Shown piece by piece: positions 38,521 through 50,206 of a stretch of 64,000 nucleotides of DNA (position 1 is the stretch's first letter; each line of letters starts with the position of its first letter). The stretch spans positions 2,542,001-2,606,000 of the forward strand of contig CM060202.1 of NCBI GenBank assembly GCA_030562195.1. The letters are read 5' to 3'. The notes under the pieces were generated by a model. It saw nothing but the letters and a program-made list of their open reading frames with translations, did no database searches and was not told the DNA's origin. The position numbers were made by a program, and so were the translations under genes. The DNA is from Nipponacmea schrenckii (lineage: Eukaryota > Mollusca > Gastropoda > Lottiidae).

Positions 38521-40740
38521 CTAATATGCATCCTTTATTTTTCTGCACAATCATCTTCATTGGCTAAAGGTTCATATGATACCTTGATTTCTAATTTTAA
38601 TAAAGAACATTTGGATTAATAGGGATCCAAAAATTGGTAATTTGCATATTTCTCGTATCTTCAGATAGTTATATCTCATGAACAAGACTCTTGGCAACAT
38701 TCTAATTGACATTATTGTGATGTGATTTTTATCAGCTTTCTAACAATATCTTTATTTTAGCTATAGACCGAAAACTGATGAAAATACGCCTAGTAGAAAA
38801 TAAGCGATTTTAACATTCATATTTTTTTTATATTTAGTTCTATTTAACTTAAAAACAAAATTCGAACAGATTTATAATGTGCAAATTCCCAGCTTTCAAG
38901 CAATATATAAATCAATATGTATAAATAAAAATTGCGAAAAGTTTAAGAATAAAATTACACTCTAATTAAACAGATATAAATGCAACAGGTCATAAAGTCT
39001 GATTTTGTTAATTTCTTATCTTTTGGTCAAGACACAAATTTTGACATTTCCAGTTAAAGTATTCGAACCAATCAAAACAAGTCATTAGACTTTGTGGGCG
39101 TGGTTAAGCCCAGATATTTTACATCACTGTGTGTATTTTTCTTTCAATCGAAATAGGGTCTCGGAGGATCAGTCAATATGTGTTATTTTGATGGACATGT
39201 ATATAGAATCTATAACCGATTGCCGAAATTTATATGGAAACTGATTTTTGAATTTTTAATTTGATTTTGATTTAATTACGATTAAAAATTATAAAAACTT
39301 CGAAGGTGTATATTGTGACCTTTGGCGATCTTTATACCTGTACATATGTGATACGTTCTATCCAATGACATATTAAGCTTTATAGCAAAATGTAAACTTT
39401 CGGTTTATCGGCATTTAAAAATTGCGAATTTTTCCTATAAAACGGTCAATTCACAAATTTTGACATTTCCAGTTGAAGTTTCCAAAACAAGTCAATGGAC
39501 TTTGTGGGCGTGGTTAAGCCCAGATATTTTTACATCACAAACCTTAATGATTGCCAGTCTATTAACAAGCTCAAATGTCACGTGTTAAATCATGAATAAA
39601 TCATCTCTCCCAATAATCGCAAAATCAATCTACATTCTATCCTTAAATGACAGCCAGGAGACCAACAAATTCTAAATAGCTCGAAAGCTGTTACAAACAG
39701 GTCTAGTTATTCTTTCCAATGGTGTATAACACTTGATTTTTGATCAAAATTGCACGTTTTAAATTTGCAAATTTTGTAATTTCTTCTATACTAACTGTGT
39801 GTATTTTTCTTTAAATCGAAATAGGGTCTCGGAAGATAATTCAATTTGTGTTATTTTGATGTACATGTATATAGAATCTATTGCCGAAATATATATGGAA
39901 ACCGATTTTTGAATTGTTATTTTGATAATGATTTTTTTTACGATTAAAAATTAATTCAGTTAAAATGATTCAAAGATATTATATATCTTAAATAAAAGGA
40001 ATGATTGTTCATTTCTCGTTGTGGGAGATGTATGATATGGAATATTTGGAAGGAAATGACAACCTTTAGAATTTTAAATGATATTCTCTTAAGCAAAAAA
40101 AATTGTACAGTTGAGAGGACTAGTGGTATAAGGGACGCAACTCTATAAAATACTCTCTTAAAGATGTAAAGCCGCGCTGTTAATTTGATGGCTCTATGTT
40201 ATACCATGGCAACGAGCCACAAATTGCAGGATCTAATGTTCCTACTACACCTAAATTAAGATTGAAAAATAAATAAAGAAACAAATTAAAAGTATCAACG
40301 ATCTGGAAAGTTAATTTAATCCGAGATCAATTTGTAATCTCAAATAAGGTGTTATGTCCCTTAGACCACAAATTTGTTTTTTCGACGTTTTGTTTTACAC
40401 ACTAATTAAACAGATATAAATGTTACAAGAAGAGTTAAGAAGATAATGTAACAGGGCAAAAAGTCAAATTGTGTTAATTTCTTATCGTTTGGTCAAGACA
40501 AATTTTGACATTTCCAGTTTAAGTATCGCAACCAATCAAAACAAGTCATTATACTGAGTAGGCGTGGTTACGTTCTATTTTAAATGACAGCCAGGAGATA
40601 TAACAAATTCTAAATATCTCGGAAGCAGCACAATTGTTACAAACAGGTCTAGTTGTTATTATGGAATTGGATATTATAAATGCAACGTTTCACCCATTCA
40701 ATAGAAGGGACGCGCACTGCCTTGGTACCGTCTAACGGTT
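38521..40740. repeat. AT-rich region with shuffled duplicated modules
   Basis: Modules recur in different order: TGACATTTCCAGTT..AGT followed by GTGGGCGTGGTTAAGCCC (about 39040, 39457; diverged at 40507), GTGTATTTTTCTTT..ATCGAAATAGGGTCTCGGA (about 39130, 39790) and AATGACAGCCAGGAGA..AACAAATTCTAAATA (about 39645, 40575). No coding sequence. Probably old non-autonomous elements. Confidence 0.5.
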
Positions 40741-41682
40741 CTAGTTTTTTTTTTTTTTTGTAATTCTTGGATGAGTTTGCAGACAAACTGGTAAAAGGTG
40801 CAGAAATTCTAAATCTACAGTTGATCTTAGAATGATTTCTATTATCAAATAAAACAAAACCGGAAGTTCTATCTCTGACAGGAAGTGAGAACCGGAAGTT
40901 GAGGTTTTTTTGCTTTAGCAAGTTTATTTTCAGTTCGATTTTGACCGGATTTTCAGATTTGAAAACTTCAATGTATTTGTCAACTAACAATTATAGGTTT
41001 TATGCAATTAGGTTAAATATTTTACCCACGATTTGCAATTCAATATTCAAGGGTCATCGGCAAAAATTTCAGACCGTGATTTCTCCTTTAATATAAATGG
41101 TAAAATTTTGAAACTTTACCAGTTGATAGGCGATATGATTATAATTTTTGAAAAAATGTGAAAAAAAAAATTCTACTTCCGGTTTAGCCTCAAATGACGT
41201 AATTACGTAACTTCCGGTCTATAACTGCTAGGTGAAAAGTGAAAACTGTTTTAGAAATAACTTGTCAATAGTAATTGATTTGACCTAAATAATTAGGTCA
41301 AGCTGCCATATCGGCCGCCATTTTGAATTTTTGTTACAATTCTTAAATCCGAAATTCAGACACTACTGATAGACCGATTTTGATGAAATTTAGCACATAG
41401 ATACAATGGATCTTTATCTACCTTTTCTTGGAGACCGATTTTCAAATTTCGTATTTTCTTTCGAATTATTTAAATTTCGATTTTTTCAAAATTAGGTCAC
41501 TTTAACGGCTACGGAAGGTGTGACCCACTTAATCTATGACCTTGAAAATTAGGTCAAATAATATTCAATATATTGTCTACGAGTAGATATTTTTTAATTT
41601 GGCTTACTTAAAAAATTCATAGAGATAAGTGTACTTAAATACAGCAAAAATTGATAATTTTCATATTTTCGCCATCCTACCA
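40741..41682. repeat. Repeat A, third locus
   Basis: Closely matches 9182-10115 from the T-run and GTAATTCTTGGATGAG onwards. It ends abruptly at CGCCATC where repeat B begins with CTACCATACAC. Useful as a clean reference for reading the corrupted units at 10277-12492. Confidence 0.75.
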
Positions 41683-41955
41683 TACACTTCTATGATGATG
41701 GGATATTGCCAACAGCTAACAATTGTATAAACAGACTTACTTTTACCCTTACTAGATGCAAAAGATCATAATAGCATCTTCGATAAAATTGATTATGCTT
41801 TATGCAAATGAGTATTTTGGATTGATGTGAGCTTTTGAACAACAACACGTAAATTGCCTTTTGAAGCAGTAGAAAGAATATCTTTGCACTTTTCATAATC
41901 TTTGATTTATGCCCCTTTACATTGCTAAGTTGATAAAAATTAATTAACTTGGAAC

Positions 41956-42376
41956 CTAGTCCGAAACTTGCGGACTCTATTTCCAGCCTGTAGGTATTTG
42001 AACAGATATTGCTGGGGAAGAGTCAGAAAAACTAGGCACCTAAAACTCCGCGGGTGGTTGCGTCAGTCTTTTCGCCATTTTAAATTGCGCGCCCGCGTGA
42101 CCGGTTAACGTCGGATTTTTTTGACGTAACCACAGGCATGGCATGAGTGGTGTAGGGAGATGATGATGGTATGATTGAACAACAAAAACATCCATCTTTC
42201 TTAATAAATCAAGGTTTGGTGGATTCGAGGTTTGTAAATACGATTAAAAACCCAGCACTCGCGAAGGTGCGGAAAATCCCAAGTTTTAGGTGTCTAGTTT
42301 TTCTGATTTTCCCCCAGTCATATCTGTTCAAATAGCTAGAGGCTGGCGATAGAGTCAGGAAGTTTCGGACTACTAG
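41956..42376. mobile_element. Palindromic MITE with about 90-bp inverted repeats (copy 1)
   Basis: The left arm (AGTCCGAAACTT..GACTCTAT..CCAGCCT..TATTTGAACAGATAT..CAGAAAAACTAG.CACCTAAAACT) is matched in reverse complement by the right arm ending at AGTTTCGGACTACTAG. The arms are about 90 bp and 10-15% diverged, with an internal spacer of about 230 bp lacking any ORF. CTAG occurs at both edges. Superfamily not determined. Confidence 0.75.
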
Positions 42377-42913
42377 TAAAAACCTGTAACTTGTTGGTGA
42401 ACATTCCTTTCTGAATGAATGTGTGTAAAATGTTTCATTTGTGGGGACAGATATCCCTGTTTAATTGATAATTTTATGAGACATAATTTATCTAGCTTGA
42501 GCTTTCAAAGATACACAAATACATAAATGTTAATGTTTAGCTGCATTATGTTGGATTATATTTTATACTTTTAATACATTGTCGGATGCACAGAGAAAAT
42601 TAAGTTTCCTTGTCTGGAGGAAACCGTCAAAATTAAGTAGGAAACCCATAATGACAATTGGATTAAGCAGTCAAATTTCTTGAGATTCAAAAGCACCAAT
42701 AAAGCACAGACAAAGGTTATTATCATTATGGCTTTCATACCTTACCTTTGATGGTTTCTTCCGAGATTTAATGTGTACGATTAGTGGAACCCCAGAACTG
42801 TGCTTAGAAAGTCATTAAAATTCGAACTCGACGGAGATAATATCGATATAATGCAACATACATAGTTTCAAAAATATAGGATATAGTCAGTATGGTCTTT
42901 TACAAAATTATCA

Positions 42914-43512
42914 TCAAACAGGTGGCATAGCACTTTCAATATTATCCAGAAGATAAACGAGCATATCATCTGCTTCCGATATATTTTTTGGGAAGAGACA
43001 TGCCATTCTCGGTCATGACAACCGTAAACAATTCTTCGTATAAATTCTTGCAATCCGGTATTTTAGAAGTCAAAGTTTCTTGCAAAATTTCCAATTCTTC
43101 TATATTTAATGGTTTTAAGCTATCTATTCCACCAAATTGTTCTGGCAAATAAGACATAACATCGGGTCCTCCAATGGAGCGTTATCTCTTGATTTTCTTA
43201 TGTAATGTGTATTCCACTCCTGCACGATATTTTTCAATTCGTTTCTTAACAATTGAATGAAACAAAATCTGCTACACTCCAAATGGAGTTCCAACGAATT
43301 GTCGATGATTCAAGCACTGGAAAGGGACTTAAAATTCCCTGAAATTGCCTGTAACTGATTTTTCTCCCATGATAAAAGTAAAGGAAAGCTATATAATCTC
43401 ACTATAGGAAAATCCCAAGTTGAAGTATTCTTTAATGATATCGACATCGCTGTCTAAAACATCATTCAAATCCTGAATTATGAAACACTCGTTGTCATGT
43501 ATGAATACAAAC
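42914..43512 (-). pseudogene. rve-type integrase family pseudogene lacking its catalytic core (copy 1)
   Basis: N-terminal HTH-like piece (DVDIIKEYFNLGFSYSEII, about 43395-43450), then directly the region after the integrase core (LHLECSRFCFIQLLRNELKN, VQEWNTHYIRKS), MSYLPEQFGGIDSLKP and a C-terminal helix (EADDMLVYLLDNIE) after frameshifts. It resembles the widespread animal integrase-core (rve_3) proteins of transposon origin. The DDE core between the two parts is absent, so this is a processed-out or deleted remnant. Confidence 0.6.
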
Positions 43513-43998
43513 CATCATAAAAAGAACAATCCACAATCAGACCAAATAATGAGCCACGAATTATTGCCGTGCACGACTTCAGATGGGGCGTTGGAATGAA
43601 CTTTTAATGGGGTAGGGGGGGGGGGCTAGCACAAATTGCCTCAAAATCAATCAATCACCCCCATTTACGGGAGCTGAGAATTTAGGGCCCACCCCAGAGA
43701 AATTTCGAAAATTTGACGTGAAACTATGAATAAGAAAGAAGATGTTAGACTTTCTCTGATTGTTCAAAATAGGGATGGGTGGCTTTTACACACTCTTAGA
43801 AGTAGTCCCACATACCAAGGGTGCTTATCAAAAACACAAAATAATGCCTGTTAGGCCTCCAATAAAGGAAGAGTATTCAAATTTACAATAACTACTTAAC
43901 AGTTCTCTTTGTAACATTCATTTTCAAGTCTTATGATAAACAGAAAACCACGTATCCAATGAAAAACCACGTGTCCAATGAGTTTTTTTTTTATTCAA

Positions 43999-45237
43999 AC
44001 TCAAAATGGTTTGGACTTACTCCATAGAACAATTTTGGCAATTTTTTGAAATCCTCAACAACCACCACCCGTCCATCAAACTAACAGCCAGTGTCAGTCA
44101 CAAAAGCATAGATTTTCTCGATACTACTGTTTTCAAAGGTGATTCCATAGCGGAGACTAATAAATTAGATATTAAAGTATATTTCAAAGAAACCGACACT
44201 CATCAACTTTTGCATAAGAGCTCATTTCATCCAAAACATACATTTTCTGGAATTATAAAGTCACAAGTTTTACGATTTCACCGAATTTGCACAAGGCCTT
44301 CTGATTTCAACCAAGCCTGTACGATTGTTTTCTCAAAACTGAAAGAGCGTGGATACTCTAAACGATTTTTACGAAACATAAAAAATTCCACATTAACACA
44401 GTTAGCAGCTAAAAATAGACTTTATGCCGAAGGGCCTCCAGGTTTAAGGAGTGCCCCATGTATGTCAACCAGATGCAAAACATGTCCCTTTATATCAGAA
44501 ACGCATTATTTTCAAAGTAACTCTACGAATAAAAGATACCCGATCCAAGAGCACCTAACATGTGAAAACTCGAATGTAATATACTTAATTTCATGTAAAA
44601 AATGTCCCAAACAATATATCGGGGAAACAAAGAACAAATTACGCACTCGTTTTAATGCTCACAGATCAGATATTAAATTAAAAAAAGACAAGCCTGTTTC
44701 TAACCATTTCAATCTTGACGACCATTCACTTGACGATCTCACCCTAACCCCAATTGAGCGCATAGAAATCGACTTGCCCGAAGATGAAACTACCAAATTC
44801 CGTCAATCTAGAGAAGCCCATTGGATTGAGACATTGAATACAGCAAGACCCATAGGACTTAATATTCACCACAGTGTAGGCATAGCACCCTTTGTAGTTC
44901 CATTTAATACAACCAGTAATAAAGCAAGTAAGATAGTTCAAACCCATTATAAGAGTCTTCAAGAGAAATTTCCTCATGTCTATAAACAGAAAATGATAGT
45001 GGCATATTCAAAAAATCAGAACTTAAATGACAACCTTGTTCATAGCAAACTAAAAATAATCTGTACTTAACAGGTACTATACTACTCGCCCATCGGGCGA
45101 GTTATTTTATTTTTTCTAATTTCAGATCAGAAGAGAAGAAAATCATCCAACAGATCCAGATCCCAATTTCTCAATAAGATATTTGTTCCACCCTAGGCCT
45201 GTACATTTGGGAGATTCAATCCCTCCCTTCCCCGAAA
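43999..45237 (+). mobile_element. Penelope-like element 2, 5'-truncated
   Basis: Inserted in repeat B context (compare the uninterrupted site near 59605). It starts just after RT motif C and keeps the RT thumb, GIY-YIG domain and 3' tail with the CACCCTAGGCCTGTAC block. It is followed immediately by a second, shorter copy of its own 3' end (45238-45772). Confidence 0.85.
44006..45070 (+). CDS. PLE RT thumb and GIY-YIG endonuclease (truncated)
   Basis: 354 codons without stops, beginning VWTYSIEQFWQFFEIL, the counterpart of residues about 415-430 of the PLE at 30512-32824, to which it is clearly related but diverged. Contains FLDTTVFKG, HTFSGIIKSQVLRF, CMSTRCKTC, and GIY-YIG NVIYLISCKKCPKQYIGET with RTRFNAHRSDI. 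The catalytic RT part is missing, so it cannot be active alone. The assigned ATG is internal. Confidence 0.85.
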   Translation: MVWTYSIEQFWQFFEILNNHHPSIKLTASVSHKSIDFLDTTVFKGDSIAETNKLDIKVYFKETDTHQLLHKSSFHPKHTFSGIIKSQVLRFHRICTRPSDFNQACTIVFSKLKERGYSKRFLRNIKNSTLTQLAAKNRLYAEGPPGLRSAPCMSTRCKTCPFISETHYFQSNSTNKRYPIQEHLTCENSNVIYLISCKKCPKQYIGETKNKLRTRFNAHRSDIKLKKDKPVSNHFNLDDHSLDDLTLTPIERIEIDLPEDETTKFRQSREAHWIETLNTARPIGLNIHHSVGIAPFVVPFNTTSNKASKIVQTHYKSLQEKFPHVYKQKMIVAYSKNQNLNDNLVHSKLKIICT

Positions 45238-45772
45238 TCTAACCATTTCAATCTTGACGACCATTCACTTGACGATCTCACCCTAACCCCAATTGAGCGC
45301 ATAGAAATCGACTTGCCCGAAGATGAAACTACCAAATTCCGTCAATCTAGAGAAGCCCATTGGATTGAGACATTGAATACAGCAAGACCCATAGGACTTA
45401 ATATTCACCACAGTGTAGGCATAGCACCCTTTGTAGTTCCATTTAATACAACCAGTAATAAAGCAAGTAAGATAGTTCAAACCCATTATAAGAGTCTTCA
45501 AGAGAAATTTCCTCATGTCTATAAACAGAAATGATAGTGGCATATTCAAAAAATCAGAACTTAAATGACAACCTTGTTCATAGCAAACTAAAAATAATCT
45601 GTACTTAACAGGTACTATACTACTCGCCCATCGGGCGAGTTATTTTATTTTTTCTAATTTCAGATCAGAAGAGAAGAAAATCATCCAACAGATCCAGATC
45701 CCAATTTCTCAATAAGATATTTGTTCCACCCTAGGCCTGTACATTTGGGAGATTCAATCCCTCCCTTCCCCG
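45238..45772 (+). mobile_element. Second, shorter PLE 2 copy in direct tandem
   Basis: Repeats 44700-45237 almost exactly (from CTAACCATTTCAATC to the CCTTCCCCGAAAT tail). One A is lost in the C-terminus near 45533 (AAAATG to AAATG), breaking the frame. Partial tandem copies of this kind are characteristic of PLEs and create their pseudo-LTRs. Confidence 0.85.
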
Positions 45773-45914
45773 AAATATAACAAATAATTTTTCCCCAAAA
45801 AAAACAACCTGAAAACTAAATGAGTTTCCACCTGGGTGAAAACTGTTTTCACCTCGGGTGAAAACTGTTTTCACCTCGGGTGAAAACTCAAAATAAAAAC
45901 TCAAAACTAAATGA
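45773..45914. repeat. Array of GTTTTCACC/GGTGAAAAC palindromes
   Basis: GGTGAAAACTGTTTTCACCTCGGGTGAAAACTG-type units repeat about three times (each 20 bases or more can fold on itself). Related shorter text occurs at 59641-59685, with GGGTGAAAAC ... GGTTTTCACCC. Non-coding. Confidence 0.6.
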
Positions 45915-47090
45915 GTTTAAAATTCCTCATTTTTAGATGCAAAATTTAACCTTTTCCTCTCTTCCCGGAGACGGACTCTCTGGAAAGCATCAGAGGAAAA
46001 GTTTGAGGATGAATTGAAAGAAAAACTACTTCCTAACGAATTAGCAATATCTGTTAGTGTGGTGAGCGTTGAACCATCTACTTCTAGATGGTTCACAGAT
46101 ATTGCATCCGCTTTACCCTTGATCCTACGAATCCTATTCCAGACTGATTTGGAAGACGTACGACTGTTGATCCTTGACACGTACTCCTGCCATGACGATC
46201 TCTTTGCCTGGCGAGTAGTCCGCCTGGCTTTGGCCCGTGCAATGCGAAAAAGAGGCCATGTTGTCATCGGAAGGAGCATGTTCAAGCAATCGTAAAACAC
46301 GATTACGTTCTTTCAGTGCTGTGTTACAGTTTTCATTTAACCATGGTTTATTGAATATTTTGGGCTTGTCGAGGTTTTACGAATCGCCTGACACGATACA
46401 TCTCGTAAGATGGTGGTAAATAGTTCCATCGGGTCTTCTGCTTCATCTAGATCATCCTGGGGAAAATAAGAAATGCAAAGCGCCTCAAAGAGGGGACAAT
46501 TAGCTTTAGAGAGTTTCCATCTTTGTGGCCTGTCTACTGGTGAAGAATCATTATTCCGTAGAATTACAGGATAATATTGACTGTGGTAGAGATCGTCATG
46601 GACACTCCAAGAAAAATCTTAGAACAAAGATGGTGAGCTAATTGTCAGATCTGGATGAGAAAAGGTTTTTGTTCTTGAGCAAAAATATGTAGGCGATTCG
46701 TCATTAGGATTTTAATAAGAGCTCTGATTGGATTTTACGAGAGCATTCAACCAACAAGGACCCACTACGTATTTTTTTTTTATTGATTTGGGCTCACTGG
46801 CAAGGCTAGTCAAACCTTTAGCAATAGCAAATGGAGATAATGATGATAATGCTTTCTCAGGGTCACTACTGTCCATGACAAGAAACCGAGGCCATGATTC
46901 GTCTGAGTTAGACGTTAATCTTAAGTAAATATTGAGAACACCGTCGGAGTCAACACTAATTCGTCCGTTTCCTACAAAATTTGTTTCCTAGAATTATTTC
47001 TTACAAAATATTGTTTTACGTTTCAAAATTATGCCACCCGTAAAGAAATCAACAAAAAATAGTTTAAGGGGTAAGAAGAGGAGACGATCT
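45915..47090 (-). pseudogene. I-type LINE fragment, copy 1
   Basis: Contains the endonuclease-RT linker (KARRTTRQAKRSSWQEYVSR, SVWNRIRRIKGKAD, REERKRLNF; 45917-46300), scraps of endonuclease and, after a jump at 46704, the ORF1 N-terminus (SWPRFLVMDSSDPEKALSS, SPFAIAKGLTSLASEP). The 1.15 kb between the two parts that is present in the other copy (62519-63672) is deleted. A short duplicate of the ORF1 start text lies at 47105-47140. Confidence 0.7.
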
Positions 47091-47140
47091 CTCTCAAAAT
47101 CTTAAGTATATTTTGAGAACACCGTCGGAGTCAACACTAA

Positions 47141-48075
47141 TGATAATAATAATATTGATAATAATGATGTAAAAAACTAAAATTTCACGAAAAAAAAGCT
47201 CTCCCTATAACACCAAGGCCGAATAATGATTCTTGCATTTTGATAAATGACTCCAAAATGAATAGTTTAATATGAAATGCATTGTGTAAACTATGTAAAA
47301 ACTCAACTTTTTCAATAGATTTTGAAAACAGATATGTTACTGTTTCAAAATGAAGTTATTTTGAGTCAATTGTCAAACAGTTCAAAATCAAGAATCCGAT
47401 TTGGTTCAAATTCTCATGGATTGAAGTCATACAATTTGGTGAAAGGGTTTTTGATTTACCCCTAGTCCCCTTTCCTGGCTCGGTATTATGCCCAGTCACT
47501 TCATTTCAACGCATGAGCGAACTTGTACCTGGAAAGGGACCTGACCCTCTTTTTAGAATATATCAGCGGGGCCGTTTAATTCCTCTTATCCAAAGCTGAT
47601 GTCTACATTACGTTTACTAATTATTAAAACAGGAAGGGATCCCGAACTGTTCTCTTCACATAGTTTTCGCAGAGGGGGGGGGGCACCTGGGCTTTCAGGG
47701 CTAAGGCGAAGCGATGCGTACAAACTTTACCTCGAGTTCACTGTCGAAGAATGAAGCTAGCGCTGAAAATGAACTCCTTGATTACTGAAACTCTGCGCTG
47801 AATTTTATGTACTTGTAAAACGATAATTGAAACTAAAATAGGTATTTACATTTTTTTTTTTTTTTTTTTTGAGGCCTCTGGCTTGGCGGCATTTGTAGTA
47901 ATTAGAATCATGTGTACAATTCCCATTAAATATTGTATATGTAAATGTTTGTGATTCATTTGTGCCTATGTTACATTTTTTCGCCATAATAAATAATAAT
48001 AATTAAAAAAAAATATTGACTGGAACTATATAATGACACTGCACATGATTCCCTGTTAGATTTGGTATTCAGCTA
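47141..48075. other. No recognisable gene
   Basis: AT-rich, with G-run and T-run tracts (47680, 47851-47872). No domain or repeat match noticed. Confidence 0.4.
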
Positions 48076-48265
48076 TTATGGCAGTTGGCATAGAAGAGGG
48101 TTTACCTCAAATTATGGGAATGGGGGCTGTAATTGAAGTCATGACAGGTTTAGTCATAAACTTTGATATAAGGTCTCAATATTGTCATGAATTTGCAGTC
48201 AATTCTAATCTGGTGAGGATCGAGAACAGTGGTGGGAGCTACATGAAACCAACTGCGACAAAGAT
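48076..48265 (+). pseudogene. Mutator-like transposase domain fragment
   Basis: GSWHRRGFTSNYG in one frame continues, after a one-base shift, as MGAVIEVMTGLVINFDIRSQYCHEF. This is the DGTWxxRGxxS..G.G..I...TG.V.......YCH signature of the Mutator-like domain common in arthropod, cnidarian and mollusc transposases. About 60 residues only; flanking parts not found. Confidence 0.65.
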
Positions 48266-48851
48266 CTGGACCAGGCCTCCGTTTCACTTACTAAGTATTT
48301 ACGTAAGTTTTATATTATGTTTAACGTAGGTATTTACTTACATCCGTTTCACTTTGCCCGTTTCACTAAAGCATGCGTAAATATTAGCCTTTCCGAAAAC
48401 TGAGTTGTCTGCCCTTACATTTACCGAGGTATGGTGGTTGAAGGCAAAACAATATCCCTTTCCACAAAATGGAAGAAAAGGGATCAACAAAGGAATTTCC
48501 TTCATGGGTAAATACTTTTGTAATATTTCAGGCCCTAGGCTTCTAAATTATATCTTATATAGATCTATCTAGGACAGTTACTCACTTACATAGTACTAGG
48601 TCAACTACTTAGTACTAGTGACTAAGTTAAGTAGTGTAGCTTATTGGCCAATAAATAGGCCTAAATTGTATATTACTTTTATTGCTGAGGGTGGGCAGTT
48701 ACTATGGTCAGAATAGTATAGTTTACAATATTAGTTTCATAAAACAGAAGAGCATCAGACTGTATTATTTATATTACTATATTTGGCTGCTTGACCAACT
48801 GTAATTTGACAAACTTGGTTATTGACTCATGGTTGCTTGATGTACTTGCAG

Positions 48852-50206
48852 AAATTGGATGAAAAGAACAGATAGAAAATTGTGATCCTATGGATAAAAC
48901 AGAAACTGATGAAGAAGACATGGAAACAGAGGACAGTGGTACACATGTGTCTAGAAATCTCATTCTTAATCAGGACTGTCACCCACTCGATGTGTCTCTA
49001 CAATTGCATGATTACTAAAACCATAGCTACATGTTATTTTTGGTCCATTCACTGTCATACCTTTAGGAACTATCAGTTTTTGATAGGTTTTTTTGCTGAA
49101 ACTAACAAATAATTTTAACTGCTAATTCAAACTTACACTATTTGTTTATGCTTTTCCTTCAGAAGGAAATTCATTTAATTTGTTTAATTATTTTCCCTTT
49201 GCATTTCAGATGTATGGACACACAGACAGAGCCAAATATGGGTTCATCAGCAGCCCAAACAGATGAGACAAATATCAAGCATTCTACAACAGTAGGTACA
49301 CAGACAGAGACAATTGTACATGATTTTGGAATGCAGTGCAATCTCCCACTACTTACCTTTGAAACGATTAAACACAGTGATGATCTTGTGAGCTTTTATA
49401 CTGGAATTCCCAGTAGAGAGGTGTTTGAAGCCGTTTTTGATGAAATCAAGGAGGAAGCTGAAGCTAGAACTTCAAGTCGAAAACTCAACTACACTTCGTC
49501 ATCTGGAGGAAGGCCCAAAATTCTTAGTGTTTATGGTTTTAATGAGACTACGTTTAGGACTTCTCCTTGAAGTGAAATAATTGAAAGGTGGATAAACTAT
49601 TTGGTAGAACAATTATCATTCTTAGTTCAGTGGCCTTCTAGAGAGACAATTAAGCAGAATTTGCCAATATCTTTCCAGGAAAAGTATTCTAATACACGGA
49701 TAATTCTTGATTACACAGAACTTTACAGTGAAACATCTAGTGCATTATCTTTGAAAAATCTTATGTACAGTGATTACAAATCTCATATGACTTACAAGGT
49801 CCTTGTTGGCATTAGTCCTAATGGCATCGTGACATTTGTATCTGACTGCTGGGTAGGTTCTACAAGTGACAAGAAAATAACACAGGAATGTGGTATCTTG
49901 GAGGCAGGTGATGCTATCATGGTAGACAAGGGTTTCACAATCTCAGACTTGACTACTGAAAGAGGAATAGAACTGATTATTCCTCCCTTTATAAAGAAAG
50001 GCAAACAATTTACAAAGCGTGAGGTTATCCTTACTAAAGACATTGCTCGATTACGAATACACGTTGAGAGACAATGGAGAGAATAAAGAATTTCAGAATT
50101 CTTCAAGGGAACATCCCAATATCTCAAGGAAGAAGAATTTCAAAATTGTTTAAAATTGTACATATTTATCAAACTTGTGGCCCCCACTTGTGAATGAATG
50201 GTTATT
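48852..50206 (+). pseudogene. DDE_Tnp_4 (IS4EU/Harbinger-like) transposase pseudogene
   Basis: The main exon starts at 49210 after a good acceptor (TTTGCATTTCAG). An acidic upstream frame after ACTTGCAG at 48851 may be an earlier exon. N-terminal TQTE repeats, then VLMRLRLGLLLE (frame-shifted) and, after a deletion of roughly 15 codons, EIIERWINYLVEQLSFLVQW. DDE domain: RIILDYTELY (first Asp), DAIMVDKGF (second Asp), RLRIHVERQ (Glu). One base is missing after the last block; the true C-terminus continues in another frame (MERIKNFRILQGNIP) to about 50206. Catalytic residues survive but the gene is broken at three places. Confidence 0.8.

Larger units (their letters stand above)
41683..43998. 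repeat. Repeat B, copy 1 (2.3 kb)
   Basis: Nearly identical to 57297-59606, with small indels. Contains a palindromic MITE and an integrase pseudogene. It ends at a poly-T where a PLE is inserted; the same sequence continues at 45773. Confidence 0.9.

Noticed and set aside
45084..45115. Bacterial-type intrinsic terminator (hairpin plus T-run)
   Set aside because: Shape fits, but the context is a eukaryotic retroelement 3' UTR, so termination by this mechanism is not expected; kept only as an RNA-structure finding.
47031..47105. Short basic frame starting MPPVKKSTKN on the plus strand
   Set aside because: Only about 25 codons, antisense to a LINE ORF1 region; too short to support.
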